Positions 48,447-61,300 of a DNA stretch of 64,000 bases are shown in pieces. A model generated the notes under the pieces. It was not told where the DNA came from. It saw only the letters and a program-made list of their open reading frames with translations, and made no database searches. The stretch spans positions 2,566,326 to 2,630,325 of the forward strand of contig LSYV01000006.1 in NCBI GenBank assembly GCA_001584585.1. The letters are read 5' to 3'. Position 1 is the stretch's first letter; the number at the start of each line of letters is the position of its first letter. The position numbers and the translations under genes are program-made. Source of the stretch: Gonium pectorale. Lineage: Eukaryota > Chlorophyta > Chlorophyceae > Chlamydomonadales > Volvocaceae.

Positions 48447-51400
48447 ATGAAGCCAAGCAAAGGCGCAACCTGGCTCGTGCAGCGGTTGGCCGTTAGGTTC
48501 CTCGTTCAGAATGCCCCAAAGCGCTCCTCCGCTATCCTTTATCGTCTGCTTGACTCCTGTACTGGCTCTTCATTTCTATCCCGAACTTGTGCAACCACTT
48601 GCACGGGGCAATATCTCAGAACGTCAGCGGCGCGTTTCTTCATCATGAGGTCATGTCATCAGCTGAATAGGATCTGGCCCTCAAGGACGCAGGTATGCAA
48701 GGCGAGCATCGCGTGGTGGAGGTCTCACTTGCACCCGCCCCGGTCTCGGGGCACGCACCACCCGGCCCCTCCCCCGGGGCGTTTGCCACAACGAACACAC
48801 TACCTTCTTCTAGCCCCGTCGTTCCCTGCCGCTCAGCTTCCGCACTGCCAACGGCTGCGCCCCACCCTGCACGTGCGCCGCCACTTAATTTCCTTCGCGC
48901 CGTTGTACCGACGTCTCCAACGCGCCCACACTGCGCCCCGCACCGACCCTCGTACATGCAAGGCACCAAGTGCGCCGGCTGCATGCCCCGGCGTCTGCGC
49001 CTTCCGCGCTCCACAGCGCGTGGCACGGGTCCCTGAAGGGGCCCCAGGCACGCCGCGAAGCTCCGGTTGCGTAGCAGCCGGCGGTCTCCACAGCAGCTGT
49101 GGCCTAGCAGGCGTGGACGGCAGCACCAGCAGCTGTAGCGGCTCCAGTGGCGGCAGCCGCGGGTGCGGATGCGTCTTGGACCGAGCATCGGGTTACCGTC
49201 TGACGGCCCAACGAGCAAGGGGCAGCCCGGGGCGGAACCCATGTGCTGCCACCGCTGCATTCCCTGCCGCTGCCTCCGACGGGGCACCCGTGCCCGGGCC
49301 GCGCGTTGCGGAGCCCAGCACGGCGCTACTGCTGGCGTGGTTTGCGTGCGGCAATCGCAGCCTGTTTGCCGCGCAGTGTCTAGTGGAGGTGCTATTGGAG
49401 CTGTACCGGGAGGGGCGCAGCTTCGAGGAGGTGCAGGTGGGTGGGTGGGGCCCCTTGGTGTAGGGGCCGGGCAGCGACGGGCGGCGACGTGCCACCGATC
49501 CAGGGGGTGCACGGATGGCTGGGGCGGCGCGCAGGCGGCGAGGCGCCGGGCGCTGCTGTTCTGATGCGACAGCTGCAAACCTGGTCCGCCCCGCCCCGCT
49601 GCAGCTCTCCATCAAGCTGGCGGCGCAGGGCGGTACCCGACGAGGTGTTCAAGCCGCCAGCGCCGAGGCTGGGGCGGTCGACGACGGGGGCGCGCGCAGC
49701 TCCGCCTCTGCGGAGGCGATCGCCCGGCTGCCGCTGCTCCAGGGACAGGTGCGATGGGCGGTATCCCACATATAGGCGTGGGCAGGGACCTGCAGAGTCA
49801 CTTTTACCGCCAAGCGTGGGGCTTGGGCCAGGGGCAACCTTGGTTGCAAGGATGCCTTGGGGCAAGCAACGGGGGAGACCCCAAGTCTGTCGTCTCTTAA
49901 AGGCCGCAGTGCGGTTTGTCAGCGTAGGAACGCCAGGGCAAGGCCGCGCCCTCCCTCGCTATCACATATACCTCCTTCCCGCAACTCCCGCCGTCCGGTC
50001 TCCTCGGGACTCCCTCCTCCCGGGCCCGCAGGACGAGGACGTGCTGGTGTCCTGGGTGGCGCTGGTGTTCCTGACGCTCGAGGAGCTGGGCGTGCCCCGG
50101 GCGGGGGCGGGGCAACCGCCGCCGCAGCAGCCGGGCCCGGGGTTAGCGGGAGGCGGCATGGCGGCGGGCAGCGCCTACCTGCGAGGCATGCTGGGCTACG
50201 TACGGCAGACACTGGGGATGTACGATGAGGGGCAGACGCTGGCGATCGTGGCGGGGCTGCAGGGCCTGGTGCAGCAGGTGTGATGGCGGGCGGGTCGGTC
50301 AAAGGAAACGTCATGCACAGGGTTTCCACTGTTGAGGTCTGTTAGCGCCTGTCCGGGGAACAGCGGGCGAGTGCGCACCGTGTGATGGCAATGTGATGGG
50401 TTGCGCGGTGCTGGTGCTGTACCACATTCGTCATAAGGACCTGAAGCCAGAATGCTGCTCCCCTGTCTGCACACTATGGGGTAGCTCCCTTGGCGCTTGC
50501 GCGTGTTCGCCACATCCATGCACCCTGACCTGACCTGACCTGGCTACAGCAGCGACTTCTCGCCAACTTTGCCCGCCGCCCTGGCCACCCTCCACTCCCC
50601 TGCCCCGCCCCCCGCACCGCAGACCACCGCTGCCGCCACCTCGCCATTCCTTCTGCTGATGCAGCAGTACACCCGCCTAGTGCTGCTGACGGTTGAGGTG
50701 ACGGCGGCCGCGGGCCTGCCCACCGTCCGGCCGCTGCGCCCGCCCGAGACCGTATTGCGGCCCAGCGGTTACAGCGATGCATTCGCGCTGCCCTGCTTCA
50801 GCGGAGGCGGCGATGGCGTTGGAGGCGTGCAGGTAGCGGAGGGCCCAGAGGCGGAGGCGACCCGCGGGTCGGAGGAGGTCTGCTCCCCTCGCGGTCTGGC
50901 GGTCCGGCTGCTGATGGCGTTCATGGGCGCGGTGCTGGGCAGCCGCTGGAGCCTGGACAAGTTTGTGGAGGGGGTGCGGGTGGCGTACCAGCAGGTGGGG
51001 GGGATGACGGTGTGACGGGGGCAGGGCGGGGCGTGGCAGTTCGGGATGCTTGGGCTAAGTGGGGAATGGCGGTGGGGCCCTATGGTGGGGGAGAGCTGGA
51101 GGGGCACGGCTAAGGTGAAGGTGACCACGCGTAGACGTCGGGCGCAGTGGATGGAGGGCGGCCGGCAGCCTAGTGCGCACCGACGGGCGGCGCGCACTGC
51201 GGCGATTGCTCCGCGGCAGTCCTCCTTGCCCCTCCCACGGTGTCTGCCCTTGCCTTCACCTCGGCCCGCGTTGCCTCAAACCACCCAACAGGGCCTCGCC
51301 GCCGACGAGCTCTTCTCCGAGCTGGACGAGCAGGAGTTCCTGCAGAGCGGCGGACTGCTGCCCATCGCGTCGCCATCCGCCTCGGCCAGCGCTGCTGGGT

Positions 51401-52471
51401 TTGCCGGTGCAGACGACCCGGCAGCGCCCGCCGCCAGCGGCCCGGATGTCGACTCGTCGCCATTGGCGGCGGCGGCGGCGCCGTCGCCGCCAGAGTCGCC
51501 GCCTGCGGACGCCCCCGCCCCGCAGCACGTGATCACCAAGAAGCTCCTGAGCAGCTGGATTAGCCTGGCCTACATGGCGCTGGCGCAGCTGGCGGTACCG
51601 TACCCGGCAGCTGGGCAGAAGCTGGGCTGGGCATGGGCGGGGTGAGTATGCTGCAAATCTGTGGCGCGTGACAGGCGGCCGTGTGTGCCTGGTGATAGGG
51701 CATGAGTGCAGGATACTTGCGGAGATAGGCGGCCTGTTCAGGAGCGGGCGGCTGCGGAGGCCACTGCCGCTGCTGTGCGGCATGCCCCACGCTGTCCGGA
51801 CAGCGGTCCGGTTACGCCCACCAGTGTTTGGAACGCGCACTTGCCCCGGGGTTCTTCCCTTGTGAGCGGCGCGTAGCCCTGCAGCGCCCGGGCACCTGCA
51901 TCCCACATCAATCTGTTCTGTGCCCTTGCTTTTCCTGCGGACTGACCATGCGGTATGACTTCCTGGGGCCGCAGTTTCGGCGACCCCACGGAGGCGCTGG
52001 GCATGAACGACTTCGTGGGCAACGTGCTGCGCCAGATGGCGGGCGCCGACCCACGGGCCATTCCGCAGCCGGAGGAGCCGCCGCAAGCGGGCGCCAGCGG
52101 GCCGCCAGGGCCGGCAGAGGATGCGGAAGGCGGCAGTGAGGGCAGCGGTCCGGCTGGTCGGCGGCGCGGCACCGGCGCGCTGATGGTCCGGGTTGAGGAC
52201 GACAGCCTGCCCAACACCTCCACCGCCTTCCGGGTGCTCAGCCAGCAGGTGGGGCGGGGCGGGGATTCCAGGGTGCCGCCAGGATCCACAAGGGCGCGAC
52301 CGTGTGCCACGTACCTTGGCCCAAACAGGGCGAGGGAGCACCCGCGACGCCAGGCGACTCGCTACCGTAGGCCGAGCTGCCGCAACGCGCGCATTCCTCC
52401 TTGTTCTGCCTGCCCTCATCTCGCAGGTGGCGCTGGTGCAGGCGATCTGCCGCGACGTGATGCGGTTTTGA
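48447..52471 (+). CDS. Unrecognised alpha-helical protein, possibly organelle-targeted
   Basis: The 3' exons are well defined: ending at 49436, then 49605-49748, 50032-50277, 50623-50994, 51292-51641, 51975-52248 and 52427-52471 (TGA). All are in frame with one another. They encode a largely helical protein with blocks such as ALLLAWFACGNRSLFAAQCL, DEDVLVSWVALVFLTLEELG, LLMAFMGAVLGSRWSLDKF, ITKKLLSSWISLAYMALAQL and MNDFVGNVLRQMAG, separated by Ala/Pro/Gly linkers. I do not recognise the family. Some segments are hydrophobic enough to touch a membrane, but none is a clear transmembrane helix. The 5' end is uncertain: the frame is open from 48447, a donor-like site at 48693 and other ATGs (48645) give alternatives, and the Ser/Arg/Ala-rich N-terminal part could be a transit peptide. 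Confidence 0.6.
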
Positions 52472-52691
52472 TGGCGTGCAAGCTCGGCCCTGGCGATCGC
52501 ATCTGGCCCGGAAGTCCGCCTCTCGCTGTGGGGGCGTGCTTGGTGAAGAGCCACATCCGTGGCTTGTTTGGCCTTGAAGGATGCAAGGGGACGCCGTGAT
52601 ACGCATGCCGCGGTGCTGTGCCGACCATGCAGTAGGTGTTGATACATCCACCGAGTGTATGGTGAATATCCAGACGTGTCTGCGTGTGAGC

Positions 52692-52696
52692 TGTAA
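52692..52696 (+). terminator. Polyadenylation signal of the helical-protein gene
   Basis: TGTAA lies 220 bases after the TGA stop, a typical distance. Confidence 0.55.
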
Positions 52697-54319
52697 ATAC
52701 CAGTGAGCTCGTCGCGAGTGCAGCAGCGGTATATAGCCAGCATGTCCCTCTTCCTCTGCAGCTGGAGGTATTCACGTGTTACATAACGAACAGCATGTGA
52801 GGCTAGCAGATGCACGCGCGAGCACATGCATAACCTCAAACACATAGCAGCAGGATGCTCTGGACGCCCAACTCGTGCACGTGAAACAGGGGACCCGCAC
52901 TAACCATTCGGGCCCCTCAGCAAAGGCTGCACGCCGCAGGGAACGACACGCCGACTTCCTACCCCCACCATGAAGAGTCATAGCGTACTGCTGTACAGAA
53001 TACGAGGTAAAGAATGGCATGGAGGGGGCCACGACAATCTTCGTCTGACCGACGCTAACGAATGCAGCTAGCTATGACTACAGCAATAGGTCTAAATACT
53101 GCCGGATACGAGCATCCGTTGAATACGGCGCAACGTAGACACAGCACCAGGCGAAGCCTGCTCAGACGAGACTCACACAAGACAACCACGGCAGGCTGTT
53201 GCCCAGCTACCGCAAAGCCGCATAGAATGCATGCATGCGAAATAATGACACATCGGCGCCTAGGGCGCACCACACAGATGGTCTAGTGACAAAATCAAGA
53301 AGCCATCGAGCGGGCCCGCCAAATGGGCGAACCCGGCTACATAGCGATAACGGTTAAAGATACCCAGAGTAAGTGCGTACACTGCCCTCCGCGACAGCAC
53401 ATTATGTCAGCAGCTATGTGCACAGGAAAGCATACCGCATCATTGCCCCTCTGGCACGCTCCATGTGCTGTAAGCCGAAGCTCAAGCACGCGGACAGCCC
53501 ACGAACCACGCAGCTCCCGCACATGGTCTTGGAGGAGCAGACAGGCACGAAAGAAGAAGGCGCAGGACCATTCCGCATGACATGCTATTTGCCATGGGAG
53601 TCTAAGCGACGCTGACACGTTCTCTAGGAACGTCAACATACCAGTTTCACATCACATGAGCAAACTTCTGAACACACCAAGGAGCAGCGATGGGTCAAAT
53701 GCAACCACCAAAGCAACCACCACACGTCTATCATAGGACACCTAGACTAAAGTTACTCCCACAAGTGCCCCAAACCCTTTCAAGCAGGTCGAGGCAGCTG
53801 ACAAACACCATACCCATGTTGCTAAGTTCAGCTCCCGAGTGCGTGAGGCATGTCCCACAAAACCAAGACACGCAGGCAAATAAAAGCGCATATTGCGGAA
53901 CCTTATGTCTACTTTCAAGGATCCCAAGAGGACACCGGCAAGAGCAAGCAAAAATGGACGCTGCAACGTGATAGCTCCGGGAGCGGTGATACCAGGGCAC
54001 ACCCGCGTGGGCAGCTGGTGCGTCGCCGCAGGTCCACAGCTCGAAGAATCCGCAGCATCGTGTGACAGCCCACGGCGGGCTCCGTTCACTCGCTATCGTG
54101 CCCGTTCCCCTTCTCAGGAAACGAATACTTTCACGGGAAAACCTCCCAACCATCCAGGTACTCATTCTATAAGATCCCAACCACCTCCATACCAGTAAGA
54201 CGGACCGCCCACTGCTCCTGCCACTCTCATCACCGCTTCAGTTGCCTCCGTCCAAGGAGCAAGTGTAGGTATCCACCGAGCCGCTGCTTCTACCTACATT
54301 GCCGGGTGCTGTATTCTTC
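52697..54319. other. Intergenic region between convergent genes
   Basis: No gene is recognised on either strand. The sequence is less GC-rich than the flanking genes. TTACA at 52779-52783 (TGTAA on the minus strand) is the only ICME-side signal noticed, and would imply an unusually long 3' UTR of about 1.5 kb. A missed small gene or RNA cannot be excluded. Confidence 0.35.
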
Positions 54320-57300
54320 TCAGAAGGGGCAGACCCAGCCCGCCAGGTCGCACAGCAGGCCTGGGCACAGCGTGTCGTACACGTGACGCTCGGGGTCCTC
54401 GCCCGCGGCCGCGCCCCCGCGCACTGCCCCGAGCACCGTGTCCATCAGCAGGTCGCGGCCACCCCGCATGGGGTCCTCGATCAGGAAGGCGGTGTGGGTC
54501 TTGCCCGGCACCAGCAGGCAGCGGCAGCGCTGCTCCGGTACGCCGGCGTCCTGCAAGGCCGGGTGGGTACGTGGGTTGAGCGGTTGCGGGACAGGTTACC
54601 GTCACATGGCGACAGGCGGAGTCGGGGATCTTCGGGCGAGCTGCCAGAGCCCACAATCATCACAACGCGTGTAAGGCAGCACTGCAACATATCGCCAGCC
54701 AACGGCGCACCTGCTGATTGCCAATACCGGAACCTGCCGTTCAGCCGCGGCTGCGTAGTGGCCCGCGCAGTCCCCACACGCTGCCCCATCTGCACCGCCC
54801 ACCAGCCCCACCTTGAGCGCCTGCACTAGCTTCATGCTGCCCTCGTGCGGCACCGTCTTGTCCGACGTGCCGTGGATGAGAAGCACCTCGGGCAGCTCGG
54901 CGGCGGCACTGCGGGGCAGCCGGCCGGCTGCGTGCACAGGCGACAAAGCGTCGTAGGCGGGCCGCGCCCCGCCCCTGCAGCCGCTGGCGTCATGCGGGTT
55001 GCCCAGGCGGGCGCTGCCGGCGCGCACCAGGCCCTGATCAACGCCCTCCGGCCCGGCGGCGAACTTCGGGCCGCCGTCGACAACGGAGCTGCTTGTGTCA
55101 CCGGAGGGGGCGCAGCCCTTGCGATCACAGTCAGTGGCAACGATGGAGCAGGCGGCGTAGCCGACCGCGTCAAGCGCGTCTCCGCGAGCGGTGGCGCCGC
55201 CGCCGGCGGTGCCGTAGCGACTGCCGCTGCTACTTAGGCCATCTTGGCGGTTGTCGTCCTCCAAGGACATGATCCTCTCCAGCAGGTTCTTGTAGAGGCC
55301 CCGCCGGTGCAAGTGCTCGGCCAAGTGCTCCAGATCGTAGGCGCCCGACACGCCCACGAAGGAGCGCAGGCAGGACGGCGACCAGGCCGGGTAGGCACCC
55401 AGAGCAGGGGAGCCCAACGCTGCCTGCTCAGCCTGTGGGCGGACAGTGGTATGGGGTACGAAGCAGGGAAGCAGTTACAAGCAAGAGCGGCAGGACAACA
55501 CTGCAGCGGTAACGTCTACCCGCCCAAACCAGTCCCGTGAATGACAGGTCCTCCTAGGTCGTGCTTGCAACGCCAGGCGCTGCCCAAAACCCATCATCGG
55601 TGTGGGTGGAGGCCTTATCCAAGCGCCTCCGCGACCACTAATGCCGTCCAAGCCTCCGTCACCCACCTGTCGCAGCAGCGCCAGGCCTGCCAGGTGCCCT
55701 CCCGCGGACTGGCCCACCAGCGTGACGCCCCGCGGGTCACCTCCGTAGCGGGCGATGTTGTCCAACACCCAGGCGATGCCCGTGTTCACATCCTCCAACA
55801 TGTCCAGAGCGTCTCCCTGTTGGAGAAAAGAGAGTTCGGTGGCCGAAGCGGGTCAACATTGGCGGGAGCTGATCGGCATAAAGCTGACCTGACATATAGC
55901 TCCGATACACGTTGCCCGCTTACCCCTCGGGCTTCGCACGACGCTCTTCCATTACATAGCACCGGCCGCAGCACGTCCCCTCGCAGCACGCTCTCTCGCA
56001 ACTCCCCCGCCCCTCCGCACCCGGGCCTACCTGCGGGAAGTTGCGGTAGTCCAGGCAGGCCACCAGCACGCCCTGCTCGCTCAGCCGCCGGGCCAGCAGC
56101 GCGCCCCACGCCTTGTAGCCAATCGTCCAGGCACCGCCTGAAGGGGGACGAAAAGAGGACCGGGGAGACCGTGCATACCAAGAAGGTGAAGCGGCGGACT
56201 GGCATGCTCTGTGGTCACGTGTAGGAAGTGACAGCCGTCATTGTACAGCCGTGTGCTGTCGGACAGCACCAGCCAGCAGAACGGCCCACGCAGCAATGCA
56301 AGCCTTAGAATTGCAGCTCAAACCGGCGCGGCTGACGTGCCGGTGCCCGGCAGGCACCACCCGGGCGCGCCTCCGGGCACTCACCAGTAACATAGATGAC
56401 CACCGGGTGGGCGGTGGCGGGGGGCTGCGGGGGATCCGGAGGGAAGTACAGATCCAGCCGCTGCCGGGGCTGCAGGAAGGAAACGGGAACAAGAGTGACC
56501 ACGATGGTACCGTCAGCTGTGAGGGCAGACTACACAAACATGCTCGTGCCCACGGGCAGTAGATGCTGAGAAGACCGCACTGAGGTCATAAAAGATGCAA
56601 ACGCTATAGGAACACCTAGGCAAGCCGGCAGTGAACATCGTCAGCGGCCACAGACCAGGGCAGGCATTTAATCACGATGCCGTACACAGAAAGGCGAGGT
56701 GCTGTCGACACGCCGGCGCACATCGCGTGTACGTGCGTGTACGTACGTACGTACGTGTACGACACGTACAAGGGTACGGACGCAAGGTATGGGCTGGCGG
56801 CGAAGCGGCTGCCTCAGATCAGAAGCTGTCTAGCAAGGAACCTTGCACGTACCTTGGGTCCATAGACTACGCTCCGCATCACCCGTGGGCTGAAGACGTA
56901 GAAGATAATCATCTGGGTCAGGGCGGGAGCGGGCTCAATGCGAAGACGATAACTCACATGGTTATGGACGATTTCTGGATCAGGTTAATTGCGCTTGCTG
57001 GCTTGACTGGAGGGTCAAGCCCCGCCGTGTGTCCCCTGACCGACCCTGCGGCTCTGGTCCGCAACTTTGCCATCTGCATAGTTGGGTTACTGAGCCGCCA
57101 GTTCACAGCGCCCGGTGCGTTAAGCACGCCTTCAGCACCTGACCCATGCGCCGGCAACGAGCCACGGTGGCCAAAACGGAAGTACAATCCGGTGCTGGTA
57201 TGCCATGGCAACGTCCAACTCCACATACGTGCCTGCAAGTCCAGCCGGGGCCCTGCCGCATGGTGCTCACCTGGATAAAGCCCGGCAGGAGGAGCGTTGC

Positions 57301-57966
57301 GTAAAGCACAAGCCGCAGCAGCTGCATTGACCATTTCCATCCTGCGGGTGCGGGGCGGCATTTAGGGCAGGGCAGCAGAAGGGTGGAGGGGCACAGCGGC
57401 GGTCTTCCGCGCGCGCAGCGGTTACAGGGTAATCAAAATGGACGTCGCTTTAGGTGCCGCATTTGGGGCTATCCCATTCTTGAACACGTGACAGGGCGAG
57501 CGCGTCAAGAATGCTGTGGTAAGTCGTCCGCGACTGCAATACCATCGCCGCCTCAAGTGTGACGTGTTCGCGTGGGTGTGGTCGCCGTGTTCGTCACAGG
57601 CCCATCGTGCAGCTGAGCCCCCGTCGCCGCCCTCCTATCACCTACGCGGCGCTGGACCATCACGAGACCACAAAGGACCTTACCCATGCCAAGGTATGAG
57701 TAGAGGCGAAACCCGAGCCGAAGGAGCAGGAACCCCTCGCTGAAGACCCGGCGCAGCAGCGAGGTCCCATGGCTGAACGGGAGGGTGAGGTCGAGCATCG
57801 AGCCGCGGTCCGCGCGCAGTGCCTTGTCCAGCTCCGTCTTCCCGCGCCCGCTGCCGCGCACGCTGCTCCGGTCGCTGGCAGCGCTGCCATCATGGTCGTA
57901 AAGGGAGCCTTTACTATTGTTACGAGGAACGACTGTGAACGCGTGGCGCGGCGCGCTATGCAACAT
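54320..57966 (-). CDS. ICME: Isoprenylcysteine methylesterase-like alpha/beta hydrolase
   Basis: Plant ICME removes the methyl ester from carboxyl-methylated prenylcysteine C-termini and is membrane bound. Exons are 57966-57684, 57341-57271, 56912-56853, 56469-56385, 56137-56031, 55816-55667, 55432-54812 and 54550-54320; every junction closes in frame. The N-terminus carries hydrophobic segments ([36 protein letters not shown]) and then [11 protein letters not shown] joined to [12 protein letters not shown], as in plant ICME. The oxyanion region is [18 protein letters not shown]. The nucleophile is in [12 protein letters not shown], the aspartate in [11 protein letters not shown] and the histidine in GKTHTAFL. 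An insert of about 110 residues, low in complexity, lies between [12 protein letters not shown] and [10 protein letters not shown]. It is divergent from PEX19. The ATG at 57966 is the first in the frame; an upstream exon is possible. Confidence 0.9.
56730..56770. repeat. TACG-rich microsatellite
   Basis: A self-complementary run of ACGT/GTAC tetranucleotides lies in the third intron of the ICME gene. It can form a hairpin. No function is evident. Confidence 0.85.
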
Positions 57967-58368
57967 TTTGACTGGCAGTGACAGAGGATGTACACGCGTA
58001 ATAGCCGGTGGTAATCGTTCTGGTCGTGTTTACAACATTGTAGAGCTCAGCTAGTGCTTGCGTCCGAAGACCAGGGGAACAGACGGCAGAGCCAAAGTTC
58101 CGTATAATGCTTTGTTCGCAAAGAATGGAAGTCTGTCCGGCAGTAAGGCAGCAAAAGGCCTTGCCGGCTGTGCCGGTGTTAGTTGCACAGTTATCGTGTC
58201 GGCAAGTCACCGTGTCCCTCCTTCACCCGCTACAGTCGCGGAAATAGGCGACAGCACAGAGTTACTCATACACAAATGCCACGCCTACCTGCATGCCTTC
58301 TGGCGAACCTCATCGCGTAAACCGGCGTGACGTGTATTAGCAAGGCTCTGGGCCCTCCAGCCCAAGGA
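57967..58368. promoter_or_regulatory. Shared 5' region of ICME and PEX19
   Basis: These 402 bases separate the divergent start codons. No TATA box or known motif was recognised. The short distance makes a common bidirectional promoter likely. Confidence 0.5.
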
Positions 58369-61300
58369 ATGGCGGCGAGCAGCTATGAGGACCTTCTGCA
58401 AGGTATGGAAACGGGGTTTGCGCTTGGGCGTATCGTGGTGCGGCTGGCCATCTCCGCCATCCTACCCTGCTCGTGCAGAGGCGCTGGCCGACTTTGACGA
58501 CGCTGCGCCCCCTCCAAGACCCTCGGCGCCATCCGACAAGTGCGTGGTTGGCTGTGAATGCCAGTAACCTTCCTTTGCTGCTGACTTCGATCCTTTCTTC
58601 CCCCTTTCTTCCCCCCCGCAGCCTGGTCCAATCCGCAGCCAGCGCTCAGGTGCAACCACCACTGCAAAGCGGGCCAGCACCCGCAGCATTGACGACCACC
58701 GATGTCCCTGCGCCAGCAAAGGCAGCGCCCAAGGGGCTCGGCTTGGGCAAGGGGCTGGGTGGTGCCGACCCGCTGGGGCGGCGTGCTAGGAAGCCACAAG
58801 ACGCGCCTGTCGCCGGGGTGTCCGCAGCTGCAGCTGCGTCATCAGACGGTGGCGATGGCCCAGCAGGCGACGGAGGTGTCGCCCGTGGCGCCAAGGGGCG
58901 CTCAAAGCTAAATGCGGAAGCCCAGCGCCTGGCGGATGACCTGATGAGCCTGCTGCAGGAGGCGGGGCTGGGTACGTTACAGGCGTTTGCAAATGCACGG
59001 CACGACATGACGGGTCAGGGCTAGTCTATGTGCACGGAGTACGAAGTGGGTCTTCAAAGTGCAGGTCTAGCCATGCGCCAAGGCAGGTTCGCCCGACGGG
59101 ACGGCAATCCCGTCAATCGACGGCGCGCCTTTGCCCTTGTTGCCCAAGATTCCTTGCGCTGCAACAACTTACGTCGCTGCCGGTTCCGGCGGGTCTGCAC
59201 GATGCACGCAGGTGAAGGTGCGGATGCACAGGACCCTGATGCCATGGCCAGCGCGCTCGCCGACATGATGGCCGGTGCTAGTCGCAGCGGCGGCGGCAAC
59301 AACCCGGCGGCGGCAGTGGCGGCGCGCGGCGGCGCAGCCGCCGCTGCCGCCGGTCCCAGCGGAGAGGGCGAAGAGGACGATGACCCCCTGGCCCAGCTCT
59401 TCGGTCGCATCCTAGGCGGCATGATGCCACACGGCGCTGCCCTGCCTGGCGCGCCCGGCGGACCCGCCGCCGGCGAGGACGGTCCGCCGCCTNNNNNNNN
59501 NNNNNNNNNNNNNNNNNNNNNNNNNNNNNNNNNNNNNNNNNNNNNNNNNNNNNNNNNNNNNNNNNNNNNNNNNNNNNNNNNNNNNNNNNNNNNNNNNNNN
59601 NNNNNNNNNNNNNNNNNNNNNNNNNNNNNNNNNNNNNNNNNNNNNNNNNNNNNNNNNNNNNNNNNNNNNNNNNNNNNNNNNNNNNNNNNNNNNNNNNNNN
59701 NNNNNNNNNNNNNNNNNNNNNNNNNNNNNNNNNNNNNNNNNNNNNNNNNNNNNNNNNNNNNNNNNNNNNNNNNNNNNNNNNNNNNNNNNNNNNNNNNNNN
59801 NNNNNNNNNNNNNNNNNNNNNNNNNNNNNNNNNNNNNNNNNNNNNNNNNNNNNNNNNNNNNNNNNNNNNNNNNNNNNNNNNNNNNNNNNNNNNNNNNNNN
59901 NNNNNNNNNNNNNNNNNNNNNNNNNNNNNNNNNNNNNNNCCGGGCCATCAGGACCCTCCGCCGCGCCGGCAGCGGCAGCTGCTGGCGGCGGCGATGACGA
60001 CGCGCTGGCATCCTCCCGCCTGGCAGGCCTGGCGGCGCAGACCCGCAAGACGGTGTCGCAGCAGGCCAAGAAGACGCGCGGACACGTGGAGATCGGTGCA
60101 GCGGCTGCGGCTGGGCGGCCTGGCGGTGCCGCGGGAGCCGCCGGCGGTCCCTTCGCGCTGCTTCGGGAGCTGGGCGGCGGGCTGGGCGGCGAGGCGGGCG
60201 GCGAGGGCGGTGAAGGGCCGGGCGTCAATATGATGGTCGACTATATCATGCGCCACCTGCTGAGCAAGGACGTGCTGTATGGGCCGCTCAAGGTGGGTGC
60301 AGGAGGAGGTGGGGACAGGGACGTGACGCAGCGCATAGCACGCCGATCGAAACGGGTCACTCAAGTTGCCTGAAGGGGCGCGGCATGGCACTTGCGTCCT
60401 GTAGGCCTCGTAAAAGCGGGAGAGCGGCTACCGTATGCACCATGCGCTGGCCGTGATGTCAATCCCGCGTTGCCAGCAAGGCAGTCACGCGTGCTGTGTG
60501 AGCCATCTGGGTTTGGTGTCTGCCATATTTGCCGTTACCCCTGCACAGACCTTTTGGTGCGCCGCGAAACCTGAAACGCAGTAGTCCTCGGAGGAGGAGA
60601 GCGTGGGGGCAGATCATCGCGCTTGATCAGATTTAAAGGTTCTGTGGTGTTTGGGAAAACGCCAGGATGCATTGAGGGCACGATGTATGCATTGAGGGCA
60701 CGATAAAGCGCAACGACGTGCCCCCACATCCTCTTCCAAGGACTACTGCAGTAAGGGTTTTGCAGCGCACCTAGGACTGTGCCAAACCTAGAAGGCTCAC
60801 AGCGGGAGATAGTACGGCACATGTAGCCAGATGTGTATATACCAGTGGGCCGAGTCGTGGGCATTCATGGGGCTCACTGCGGGATGGCGCGAATGGCGGC
60901 AGTGTAACCTGTCACGTCAGCGCTGAAGCATTACCGGGTCCCAATACCTGAGGCGTTCCGCGGTCGTTCGGCGGGCTCGATAGGCCCAAGTGGCTGCAGG
61001 AAACCCCTAAGCTCGGCTGCTTGCCTGACGCTGGATAGTGATGGGCGTTGGTGCGTTGTGGAGCCAAAGCAAGGGACTACGTGCGTATGGGTTCCAATGC
61101 ACTCAGACTGATAGTTTCAATTTATCCAGACCGCCAGGCGGGGAGCGCGCCAAGGCTAGGACAGTGCAGCTGTGCATGCCGAAACGGCGCGGCGAGTGGC
61201 CCATAAGTGAGGACGGCCGGACCTCCCTTCTCTTAATCGGCTCTCCGGTTCCCGCAGGAGATCCGCGACCGCTACCCTCCCTGGTTGGAGACGCACCAGG

